From: Chryseobacterium phocaeense
Lineage (GTDB): Bacteria; Bacteroidota; Bacteroidia; Flavobacteriales; Weeksellaceae
Direction of reading: 5' to 3'
DNA length: 64,000 nucleotides
NCBI RefSeq assembly: GCF_900169075.1
Contig: NZ_LT827014.1
Span: 744,001 to 808,000, forward strand
In this document: piece by piece, positions 57,618 through 64,000 of the stretch
Numbering within the stretch: the first letter of the stretch is position 1
Layout of the letters: each line of letters opens with the position of its first letter
Notes under the pieces: model-generated
Databases searched by the model: none
The model's input: only the letters and a program-made list of their open reading frames with translations
Told to the model about the DNA's origin: nothing
Made by a program: the position numbers and the translations under genes

Positions 57618-58784
57618 TTATTTTTTGTGGTAAAGGTCTTCCAGAATTCCTTCTACAGCATCAAAAATTTTCTGATTATCAAACTGGTCTTCTATGGTTT
57701 CCAGGTTCTTTCTGATTCTGGCGATAAGTTCAGGGTCCGTTAAAAAAGTTTTCATAGCAGCGTACATCTCATTTGTGTCGTAATTGATGAGGTAGCCTGT
57801 TTCCCTGTCTTTGATCATAATGCCTACGTCACCCGTATCTGTAGCAATGATAGGCTTCTGAAGGATCAGTGCTTCCGCAATCACCAGCGGCCATGCTTCA
57901 GATTCGGAAGAAAGAATAAAATAATCCGCGTTTTTAATATATGGATAAGGATTCATCCTGTTACCTGCTAAAATAAAGGTGTCCTGAACATTGTTGGCAC
58001 TGATCTGAGCCGTAAGGTTTTGCATCTCTTCACCGCTTCCCACAATAATGACGCTATGGTGAAAGCCTTCGTCAATAAGCTTTTTATGAGCATCAATAAG
58101 TTTGTGGTATCCCTTCCTGTCGTGAAGACGGCCCACAGAAACAAAAACAGGTCCTTCCGGAAGAGGTTCAATTTTTTCTTCCGCCTTTCGTTTGATTTCT
58201 TCAATAGGAATGGCATTGATTACCACACTTTCCCTCGGGTATTGCAGGTCAGGGTAATAGTGATGCATCATATCCTTGATTTTCTGGGAGCAGTAGATCA
58301 TATGATCAAACTGTGGAAAGCTTTTAAGGATATCAGGAACCAGAGGCTGCATTTTAGGGACATTGATTTCTGAGTGAAACCAGCCTAATTTCCGGGAAGC
58401 GGCATTGCTTGAATTAATCACTGAGGAAAATGTTGAATAGCTGGGAGCAACCTCAATATCAAATTTTATATTTCCTAAAACACGATCGTATATTTTAGGG
58501 TTTTTCTCAATACGGGACAGCTTGATCTTTCTCCTGAGCAGCTGTAGCTTATGGATCAGCGGGTTCTTGGAAAAATCTTCCCTGCCATCTGTTAGATAGA
58601 GTTTTTTAACATGTTTTGGAAATTCATCTCTCAGTTCGCCCTGATTCAGATTCAGGCAGACTGTGATATCAAATTTTTCAGGATTTAGATGAGTGATAAT
58701 ACTGAGAATCACTTTTTCTACACCGCCCATTTCCATAAAACGGTGCCTGAAGAGAACTTTTATTTTCTGATTTTCTGCTGACAT
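57618..58784 (-). CDS. GT4-family glycosyltransferase
   Basis: This 388-residue GT-B enzyme has MGGVEKVILSIITHL (about residues 14-28), SVGRLHDRKGYHKLIDAHKK (about 211-230) and an EX7E motif ESEAWPLVIAEALI (about 299-312), then KPIIATDTGDVGIM. It is paralogous to the enzyme at 55253-56404. Its start lies exactly after the stop of the truncated GT2 gene (TAAATG). Donor and acceptor are unknown. Confidence 0.9.
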   Translation of the reverse strand: MSAENQKIKVLFRHRFMEMGGVEKVILSIITHLNPEKFDITVCLNLNQGELRDEFPKHVKKLYLTDGREDFSKNPLIHKLQLLRRKIKLSRIEKNPKIYDRVLGNIKFDIEVAPSYSTFSSVINSSNAASRKLGWFHSEINVPKMQPLVPDILKSFPQFDHMIYCSQKIKDMMHHYYPDLQYPRESVVINAIPIEEIKRKAEEKIEPLPEGPVFVSVGRLHDRKGYHKLIDAHKKLIDEGFHHSVIIVGSGEEMQNLTAQISANNVQDTFILAGNRMNPYPYIKNADYFILSSESEAWPLVIAEALILQKPIIATDTGDVGIMIKDRETGYLINYDTNEMYAAMKTFLTDPELIARIRKNLETIEDQFDNQKIFDAVEGILEDLYHKK

Positions 58785-59222
58785 TTACCTGAAAAGTTTT
58801 TGTAAAGTAATGAAGATTTTTCTTTTTATCCTATATGGAATTGAATTCTGATAGAGCAGAAGATTAAAAATTTCCTGCCGGCCCGGATAAGCTGCGGGAA
58901 TTTTCATACCGTGTACTGCCTTTTCAATGGCAGAGGGACGAATGGCATCGTCCGGGTCTACAAAACAGCAGATGTCTCCTGAAGCCAGCTCAACAAGCTT
59001 ACTTTTGGTAATACCTACACCGGAGTTTTTTTCATTTTCGAAGAACTTAAATCTTTTGGCTCCTGAAATGAGCGTCTGTGCCTGGGATTTTTCCTGATAA
59101 GATAATGCATCATCCCGGATGATAGCTTCCCAGTCTTTGTAGCTCTGGGACAACAGGGATTCATAGCAGTTCCTGAAGAAGGCCGCATTATTATAATGGG
59201 CAATACGTACCGAGAATTTCAT
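58785..59222 (-). CDS. GT2-family glycosyltransferase, short form with internal deletion
   Basis: This 145-residue protein is clearly related to the 268-residue GT2 at 59910-60716 (MKFSVRIAHYNNAAFFRNCY versus MKFSILIAHYNNAVFLKQCF). It keeps the nucleotide-binding half: AIIRDDALSYQEKS and GDICCFVDPDDAIRPSAIEK (about residues 82-101). It then jumps to a C-terminal end, YQNSIPYRIKRKIFITLQKL. About 120 residues of the acceptor-binding half are missing without loss of frame, and the first DD motif has RDDA in place of VDDC. It is probably inactive or requires a partner. It still overlaps neighbours as an intact operon member. Confidence 0.7.
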   Translation of the reverse strand: MKFSVRIAHYNNAAFFRNCYESLLSQSYKDWEAIIRDDALSYQEKSQAQTLISGAKRFKFFENEKNSGVGITKSKLVELASGDICCFVDPDDAIRPSAIEKAVHGMKIPAAYPGRQEIFNLLLYQNSIPYRIKRKIFITLQKLFR

Positions 59223-59227
59223 CCTGA

Positions 59228-59770
59228 TTAAAGAGATCTGAATGTTAAGTCTTGTCTATTAATCACCTGCGTATTGGCGGGGATATCTTTATAGATGGTA
59301 CAGCCGGCACCAATAATGCAGTTATCACCGATGGTTACTCCTTTCAGAACGGTTACATTGCTGCCCAGCCAGCAGTTACTGCCTATTTTAATGGGAGCTT
59401 TTGTAAATTGGGACGAATAAAGTTTAAATTCAGGAGACGTTTCATACGCATGGTTATGATCGTATAGCTTGACATTCTCGCCAAACAAAGTATTTTCTCC
59501 TATGGAAATATGTTCAAGACAGTTGATGGAACAAAAGTTGTTCATGAAAAACCGGTCTCCGATTTCTAAAGTAGCCCCTTTCGTCACAAGGATACAACTG
59601 TAGTTTCTGAATTCTGCAGATTTTCCGATGCTTACCTTTTTTAAGTCTTTATCAAGGACAAAACGGCCCCCCGCACCGAGTCTGAGGTTTTCAAAAAAAA
59701 CATTGGGATGCTTTTTCAAAAGGGCAAGCTGCTGCCTTCTGTAGATTTTTTCGAAAAAATTATAGAACAT
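59228..59770 (-). CDS. Left-handed beta-helix acetyltransferase (maltose O-acetyltransferase-like)
   Basis: This 180-residue protein has hexapeptide repeats throughout: SIGKSAEFRNYSCILVTKGA (about residues 47-66), DRFFMNNFCSINC, the catalytic KLYDHNHAYE (about 105-114), IKIGSNCWLGSNVTVLKGVT (about 131-150) and GDNCIIGAGCTIYKDIP. It acetylates a sugar hydroxyl in the polysaccharide pathway. It has its own TATATTTG promoter element at 59804-59811, so it heads the transcript that runs through the short GT2 and the GT4 to 57618. Confidence 0.87.
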   Translation of the reverse strand: MFYNFFEKIYRRQQLALLKKHPNVFFENLRLGAGGRFVLDKDLKKVSIGKSAEFRNYSCILVTKGATLEIGDRFFMNNFCSINCLEHISIGENTLFGENVKLYDHNHAYETSPEFKLYSSQFTKAPIKIGSNCWLGSNVTVLKGVTIGDNCIIGAGCTIYKDIPANTQVINRQDLTFRSL

Positions 59771-59803
59771 AACACATTAATTTTTATTTCACATTTGTTC
59801 GGA

Positions 59804-59811
59804 CAAATATA
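59804..59811 (-). promoter_or_regulatory. -7 promoter element of the acetyltransferase-GT2-GT4 transcript
   Basis: The minus strand reads TATATTTG, 33 bp before the ATG at 59770. Confidence 0.5.
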
Positions 59812-59909
59812 AATGCTTATTGTGTAATTGTAAAAAAATATTTTTTTTGTCTTAGTATTTATGCATTTTTGGTTTATTGTTGAAAATACGCACGTTTTTT
59901 TATTGCCCT

Positions 59910-60716
59910 TTATGTTATTTTTCTTATTATCCTTTTAATGAGCGTATTTTGTTTTTCAAAAATAAAATTAGGAAGGCTTTCAATATCCTGAACGGCTTTC
60001 TTGTAAAGCACCCTGATCTGTCTCCTTTCAAGAGTATCCAATAAAACCTGATGCCAGTTTTTATATAATTTTTCTTTCTTCTTCTGATCCTGAGAGATTC
60101 CTTTCTGATGTATTCTATAAAGATAGAATGGTTTTTTTATGAAAAAGAAATTTCCTTTCTCATAAAGTTTTAAATATAAATCCTGATCTACAGATGAACT
60201 GATATTTTCGTTTATTTTTTCAGTAGCATCGTAAATTTCTTTCTTAAAGGTGAAAAAATGGGCAATGTCAAAATAAATATTAAAAAAATAAGGATCCCCG
60301 TTTTTTATTTCCCTGGAGTATGGAAAAAGCTTCTCAATATTGAGATTCCCGTCGCACACATAAAATTGAGAGTAGGTGGCCACGATATTTTTATCGGCAT
60401 ATATTTTTATGGATTCTTCCAGAGCATCAGAAGTAAGAGCATCATCGGGGTCCAAAAAGCCACAGATATCCCCTGTTGCCATTTCTGCACATCTTTTTTT
60501 GGTATATCCTGTTCCTTTGTTGATTTCGTTTTCATACAGGAAAAAGCGGCTGTCGCCGGCAATGAGTTCTTTGAGTACCTTTTTTTCAGATTCAGCAGAA
60601 CAGTCATCTACAATAATTACTTCCCAGTTTTTATAAGTTTGTTGTAAAATGCTGTCAAAGCACTGCTTTAGAAATACTGCATTATTGTAATGGGCAATCA
60701 ATATTGAAAATTTCAT
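59910..60716 (-). CDS. GT2-family glycosyltransferase
   Basis: This 268-residue GT-A enzyme has the N-terminal FSILIAHYNNAVFLKQC (about residues 3-19), VIIVDDCSAES (about 33-43), the DXD-type motif GDICGFLDPDDALTSDAL (about 83-100) and later the acid region NENISSSVDQDLYLKLYEKG (about 173-192) with RIHQKG. The closest local relative is the short copy at 58785. A C-terminal basic helix (KRIIRKIT) may contact the membrane. Donor sugar is unknown. Confidence 0.9.
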   Translation of the reverse strand: MKFSILIAHYNNAVFLKQCFDSILQQTYKNWEVIIVDDCSAESEKKVLKELIAGDSRFFLYENEINKGTGYTKKRCAEMATGDICGFLDPDDALTSDALEESIKIYADKNIVATYSQFYVCDGNLNIEKLFPYSREIKNGDPYFFNIYFDIAHFFTFKKEIYDATEKINENISSSVDQDLYLKLYEKGNFFFIKKPFYLYRIHQKGISQDQKKKEKLYKNWHQVLLDTLERRQIRVLYKKAVQDIESLPNFIFEKQNTLIKRIIRKIT

Positions 60717-60966
60717 TCTCCTTATTTAAAAATTTGAACTTCTACAGTACTCAGAAGCTATGCAAAATCATATGTATTACAAAAAAATAAAACCGTCAAA
60801 AAAGATGCCGAAACGGATTTTTTTCATTTGTTTTATGCGAATATACTTCTTTATTGTCTTTTAAGAAAATCAACTATGTTTTATAGATAGTTGATAAATT
60901 TATGGTGATGGACATACGCTAAAATAAATATTATTAATCATTTTTAATAGACTAATAAAAAAATAT

Positions 60967-60974
60967 TAATTTTG
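60967..60974 (+). promoter_or_regulatory. -7 promoter element of the methyltransferase gene
   Basis: TAATTTTG lies 19 bp before the ATG at 60994. An apparent upstream TTG start (60979) would fall at or before the transcription start. Confidence 0.55.
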
Positions 60975-60993
60975 CTCATTGAAAAATGTACAA

Positions 60994-61764
60994 ATGAGTG
61001 AAGTAACAAGAGTTCTCAAAACATTGATTGGGTATCTGAAAAGGCCTGATCTCTATCCGGAGCTAGGCCGGAAAATCATTAAAAACACGGTAAACAGAGG
61101 AAATGCTTTCAAGGGCAAGGAAAAAACAAATTCCTGGGCTGCAGGAAAAGCTGTTTCTCAAAACACAGCCATTAGTGCACTGTTTGGGTTTGGTTCTGAT
61201 TCATTCCGTGCCGATTATGCTGATGTTCTGAAAACAGCAACACAAAAGGAAAAGGCCTGTCCTGTAAAAATGGGAGGCGCAGGAGCCCTGGAATTGCTGT
61301 ATTATGCCTGTGAATTTACCAATGCTAAAAATGTAGTGGAAACAGGTGTAGCTTATGGATGGTCTTCGCTGGCATCGCTTCTGTCTCTCACAAAAAGAGA
61401 AGGAATGCTTTACAGTTCGGATATGCCATACCTGACACAGGATGGTGATCAGTACGTAGGATATGTGGTTCCGGAACATCTTAGAAGCAACTGGAAATTA
61501 TTCAGATTTGCGGATAAGGAATCGTTACCGAAGATTTTTGCTGAAAATTCTGTTTTTGATGTTCTTCATTATGACTCGGATAAGAGCTATAACGGAAGAA
61601 TGTGGGCGTATGAGGAACTGTATAAACACTTGAAAAAAGGCGGTGTCTTTATCAGTGATGATATAGGTGATAATTCTGCTTATCAGGATTTCTGCGAAAA
61701 ACACGGTATAGAAACAACGGTGGTGGCATATGAAGGAAAATATATCGGCGTTTTCATCAAATAA
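60994..61764 (+). CDS. Class I SAM-dependent methyltransferase
   Basis: The ATG at 60994 (MSEVTRVLKTLIGYLKRP) gives 256 residues. The SAM-binding motif I is VVETGVAYGWSSLASLL (about residues 114-130), with an acidic motif II near LYSSDMPYL. Motif IV is FDVLHYDSDKSYNGRMWAYE (about 188-207), followed by LKKGGVFISDDIGDN. This resembles the Methyltransf_24 group that methylates sugars or small molecules in polysaccharide and natural-product clusters. A terminator lies 37 bp downstream. The start codon is chosen because the -7 element lies between it and an upstream TTG. Confidence 0.85.
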   Translation: MSEVTRVLKTLIGYLKRPDLYPELGRKIIKNTVNRGNAFKGKEKTNSWAAGKAVSQNTAISALFGFGSDSFRADYADVLKTATQKEKACPVKMGGAGALELLYYACEFTNAKNVVETGVAYGWSSLASLLSLTKREGMLYSSDMPYLTQDGDQYVGYVVPEHLRSNWKLFRFADKESLPKIFAENSVFDVLHYDSDKSYNGRMWAYEELYKHLKKGGVFISDDIGDNSAYQDFCEKHGIETTVVAYEGKYIGVFIK

Positions 61765-61801
61765 TTTTAAGACAGATTCAACACTATAAATAGATCATAA
61801 T

Positions 61802-61825
61802 AAACAGTACTTTTAAGTGCTGTTT
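61802..61825 (+). terminator. Terminator of the methyltransferase gene
   Basis: A 10-bp stem (AAACAGTACT / AGTGCTGTTT, one G-U pair) with a TTTA loop is followed by GTTTTTTTG on the plus strand. Confidence 0.83.
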
Positions 61826-61901
61826 GTTTTTTTGATGATTTTTTCCTAAATCTGCATTTTTTTATCAAACAATTATTAAGCCTGTTAAACAGTTCTACTG
61901 A

Positions 61902-62930
61902 ATGAAGATAAGCCAGATTACCTTTACACGATTTGTTGCCGCTCTGGCCATTGTCATCTCTCATTTTAATAAAGATATGTTTCTCTATAAGACTGAATAT
62001 ATTGCAGAGCTGTTTTTAAAGGCCAATGTAGGAGTCAGCTACTTTTTTATTCTTTCCGGTTTTATCATGATTATAGCCTATCATAAAAAAGAGAAGATCA
62101 GCTATTTAGAGTATTATAAAAACAGACTGGCGCGGATCTACCCGCTGTATGTATTCGGATTACTGCTTTATCTTATAACAAAATATGCCAATTTCAGTAT
62201 CCCTTCAACAATTGTGTATTTACTTGGCCTACAGAGCTGGATTCCGGGTAAGGTGATGATCCTGAATTTTCCGGGATGGTCTATTTCCGTTGAGTTTTTG
62301 TTTTATATTATTTTTCCGCTGCTGTATAATTATTTTTACTCCAGAAATAATAAAAGTATCTGGGTGGTTGCTATACTCTTGTGGATTATAACACAGGCAT
62401 TTTCCCATCTTTATGAGGCTTCGTCGTATTATAAAGGACTTCATACCAAAAGTCAGCAGTTTCTGTACTATTTCCCGCTGATGCATGTAAGTGAATTTCT
62501 GGTTGGGAATCTGGCCGGGATATTTTGTGTTCGTTATTTTAAACAGAAGAATTATGACATCCCTGTGATACTGATTTTTTCAGCAATTATGCTGGCATTG
62601 ATTTTTGTTCCGCTTTTTTATCACAATGGGCTTATGGCTGTGCTTTTTATTCCTTTGATTATTTTGATATCCTGGAATAATGGGTGGGTAACGAAATTAT
62701 TTTCATTAAAACCATTGGAATATCTGGGCGAGGCGAGCTATGCCGTTTATATTACCCATATCCCTGTTTTGTATATTTTAAGAGAGATTATAAAATGGAA
62801 ATGGAAGACGCTTGATGTTAACAGTAAATTCTGGATTTATCTGGCCGTACTCATTCCGGTCTCCATGCTTTTCTATCAGTTTATTGAAAAACCGCTCCGA
62901 GATTATATAAAAAAAATAAATATCAGATAA
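61902..62930 (+). CDS. Acyltransferase-3 family membrane O-acyltransferase
   Basis: This 342-residue polytopic protein has the AT3/OafA signature: FTRFVAALAIVISHF with the catalytic His20 (about residues 8-21), VGVSYFFILSGFIMIIAY (about 43-60), YYKNRLARIYPLYVFGL (about 71-87), and NFPGWSISVEFLFYIIFPLL (about 122-141) with the SxE segment. About ten helices follow. Such enzymes move an acetyl or acyl group from cytoplasmic acyl-CoA to a glycan outside. The C-terminal EKPLRDYIKKINIR is basic. It is the first large gene of the plus-strand group leading to the FkbH gene. Confidence 0.9.
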   Translation: MKISQITFTRFVAALAIVISHFNKDMFLYKTEYIAELFLKANVGVSYFFILSGFIMIIAYHKKEKISYLEYYKNRLARIYPLYVFGLLLYLITKYANFSIPSTIVYLLGLQSWIPGKVMILNFPGWSISVEFLFYIIFPLLYNYFYSRNNKSIWVVAILLWIITQAFSHLYEASSYYKGLHTKSQQFLYYFPLMHVSEFLVGNLAGIFCVRYFKQKNYDIPVILIFSAIMLALIFVPLFYHNGLMAVLFIPLIILISWNNGWVTKLFSLKPLEYLGEASYAVYITHIPVLYILREIIKWKWKTLDVNSKFWIYLAVLIPVSMLFYQFIEKPLRDYIKKINIR

Positions 62931-62936
62931 AATCTT

Positions 62937-62944
62937 TATTTTTG
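62937..62944 (+). promoter_or_regulatory. -7 promoter element before the small ORF and FkbH gene
   Basis: TATTTTTG lies 15 bp before the small-ORF ATG at 62960, directly after the acyltransferase stop (62930). It suggests a separate transcript start for the small ORF and FkbH genes. Confidence 0.5.
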
Positions 62945-62959
62945 TACCAAAGCAACACA

Positions 62960-63079
62960 ATGAAAAAAAATATAACTGTTCCTGATACATACGGTTTTAC
63001 TCACAGAGTAGTGCACCATGGCTCCAGAAAAAATAAAAACGAGCAGGTAAAATCGGGAACCGGTACATTAGGATTTTAA
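62960..63079 (+). CDS. 39-residue small ORF upstream of the FkbH gene
   Basis: ATG 62960 opens a 39-codon frame ending TAA at 63077-63079. It starts MKKNITVPDTYGFTHRVVHH and ends with a Lys/Gly/Thr-rich VKSGTGTLGF. It has its own -7 element 15 bp before the ATG and lies 16 bp upstream of the FkbH ATG, so it would be translated in the same transcript. No signal peptide or known family is recognised. It may be a real small protein, a leader peptide, or chance. Codon conservation in related genomes would decide. Confidence 0.45.
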   Translation: MKKNITVPDTYGFTHRVVHHGSRKNKNEQVKSGTGTLGF

Positions 63080-63095
63080 TAAAATAAAAGAATTT

Positions 63096-64000
63096 ATGTA
63101 CAAAACGTTTTCCGAACTGAAAAAAGAACTCCGCAGGGATACTACTCAGCTCAAGAAGATCAAAGTTGCATTATTGGGGGACACCGCAACCCAGTTTCTT
63201 AATATTGCATTAAGAGGAACCGCCATAGATGAAGGTTTTGATCTGCAGATTTTTGAAGCTGATTTCGGACAGATTTCCCGGCAAATCCTTGATCCTACAT
63301 CTGAATACTATGAGTTTAATGCGGACTATACTATTATCTTTGAATCTTCCCATAAACTGCTCAGCCAGTATTATAAATCCTATGATACACAGGCTGGGTT
63401 TGCGGAAAATAAAATTTCCGGCATTCAGGAGCTGTACAGCTCCATCCAGAGCAGAACCAAAAGCAGGGTGATCTACTGTAATTTTCCGGGGATCAACAAT
63501 CAGGTTTTTGGGAATTTTTCCAATAAAGTGGAGTCTTCTTTTGTTTTCCAGCTCAATAAGCTTAATTATCTGCTGGCTGCTCAGATTGCAATAGAAAATG
63601 ATAACTTTTTTATTGCAGATCTTCATTCTATTCAGAATAAATGGGGACGTGACTTTATGTTCTCACCGAGCATTTACGTAAATACAGAAATGGTTTTATC
63701 ACTGGATGCATTACCTATTGTGGCCCGGCATATCACAGGAATTATTTCATCCCTGGAAGGGAAATTTAAGAAATGTCTGATCCTTGATCTGGACAATACG
63801 ACCTGGGGTGGAATCATTGGAGACGATGGCCTGGAAAAAATCCAGATCGGAAGCCTGGGAATAGGAAAAGCATTTACAGAATTCCAGTATTGGGTAAAGG
63901 CCCTGCAGAAAAGGGGAGTGATCCTGGCCGTTTGCAGTAAAAATGATGAAGATAAAGCCAGAGAGCCTTTTGAAAAACATCCGGATATGGTCCTTAAGAT
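63096..64000 (+). CDS. FkbH-like HAD-superfamily enzyme, N-terminal part (cut by window end)
   Basis: The ATG at 63096 opens a frame that stays open to the window end (301 codons seen of an expected 550-600). The first 220 residues form an SGNH-like domain (KVALLGDTATQFLNIALRGT, about residues 24-43). Then comes the HAD catalytic motif LILDLDNTTWGGIIGDDG (about 227-244) and VCSKNDEDKAREPF near 285. FkbH proteins dephosphorylate 1,3-bisphosphoglycerate while loading glyceryl onto an acyl carrier protein. An ACP gene at 57294-57527 is a possible partner. The usual GNAT-like C-terminal domain would lie beyond the window. Confidence 0.85.
   Translation, partial: MYKTFSELKKELRRDTTQLKKIKVALLGDTATQFLNIALRGTAIDEGFDLQIFEADFGQISRQILDPTSEYYEFNADYTIIFESSHKLLSQYYKSYDTQAGFAENKISGIQELYSSIQSRTKSRVIYCNFPGINNQVFGNFSNKVESSFVFQLNKLNYLLAAQIAIENDNFFIADLHSIQNKWGRDFMFSPSIYVNTEMVLSLDALPIVARHITGIISSLEGKFKKCLILDLDNTTWGGIIGDDGLEKIQIGSLGIGKAFTEFQYWVKALQKRGVILAVCSKNDEDKAREPFEKHPDMVLK

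Noticed and set aside
59910..60716. Pseudogene status of the 268-residue GT2
   Set aside because: All GT2 motifs, length and frame are intact; only the neighbouring 145-residue copy is shortened.

Overview
This window is chromosomal DNA from a Bacteroidota bacterium of class Flavobacteriia, most likely a Chryseobacterium-like member of the Weeksellaceae. The reasons are: low-GC DNA; type IX secretion (T9SS) sorting domains of both type A and type B; exosortase F with its partner protein; TonB-dependent outer-membrane proteins; many small SPII lipoproteins; and repeated TAnnTTTG promoter -7 elements in place of sigma70 boxes. No rRNA, tRNA, CRISPR array, transposase or phage gene is visible. 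The genus is an inference.

Bases 1-2300 (minus strand) hold a cell-wall recycling set: AmgK-like sugar kinase, free-standing RapZ C-terminal domain and MurU-like nucleotidyltransferase (partial). A 521-bp cassette carrying a GxxExxY gene between perfect 37-bp inverted repeats sits between the first two. Bases 2500-6040 hold exosortase F and its partner, a cation-diffusion facilitator, asd and a small membrane protein.

Bases 6098-12671 (minus) are the most distinctive region: a class I lanthipeptide-type cluster. In transcription order it has a nucleotidyltransferase-fold protein, two paralogous GG-leader precursor peptides, a strong hairpin, LanC, a LanB split into glutamylation and elimination proteins, and a second LanC-like protein without zinc ligands. 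No exporter or leader peptidase is present. A TonB-dependent receptor, nadC-nadB and a nitroreductase follow.

Bases 18816-30517 hold four T9SS type-B adhesin-like proteins in two pairs around rnhA and dnaB. They use two kinds of N-terminal head and two kinds of C-terminal tail in all four combinations. Next come an MFS transporter, a GH3-family enzyme, small secreted proteins and lipoproteins, mfd, a three-gene family of exported proteins with a VGI-T...LDVNG start, two paralogous lipoproteins and pth.

Bases 43909-49214 contain a 210-bp MITE-like element, an inorganic-carbon locus (beta-carbonic anhydrase, SulP transporter, small exported protein, second beta-carbonic anhydrase) and a membrane-bound AraC-type regulator. 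A 1645-residue T9SS type-A protein follows. The window ends in a surface-polysaccharide locus (54.7-64 kb): glycosyltransferases, left-handed beta-helix acyltransferases, a lone acyl carrier protein, a methyltransferase, a membrane O-acyltransferase, a 39-codon small ORF and an FkbH-type enzyme cut by the window end. The carrier protein and the FkbH enzyme together suggest ACP-bound glyceryl or acyl decoration of a glycan.
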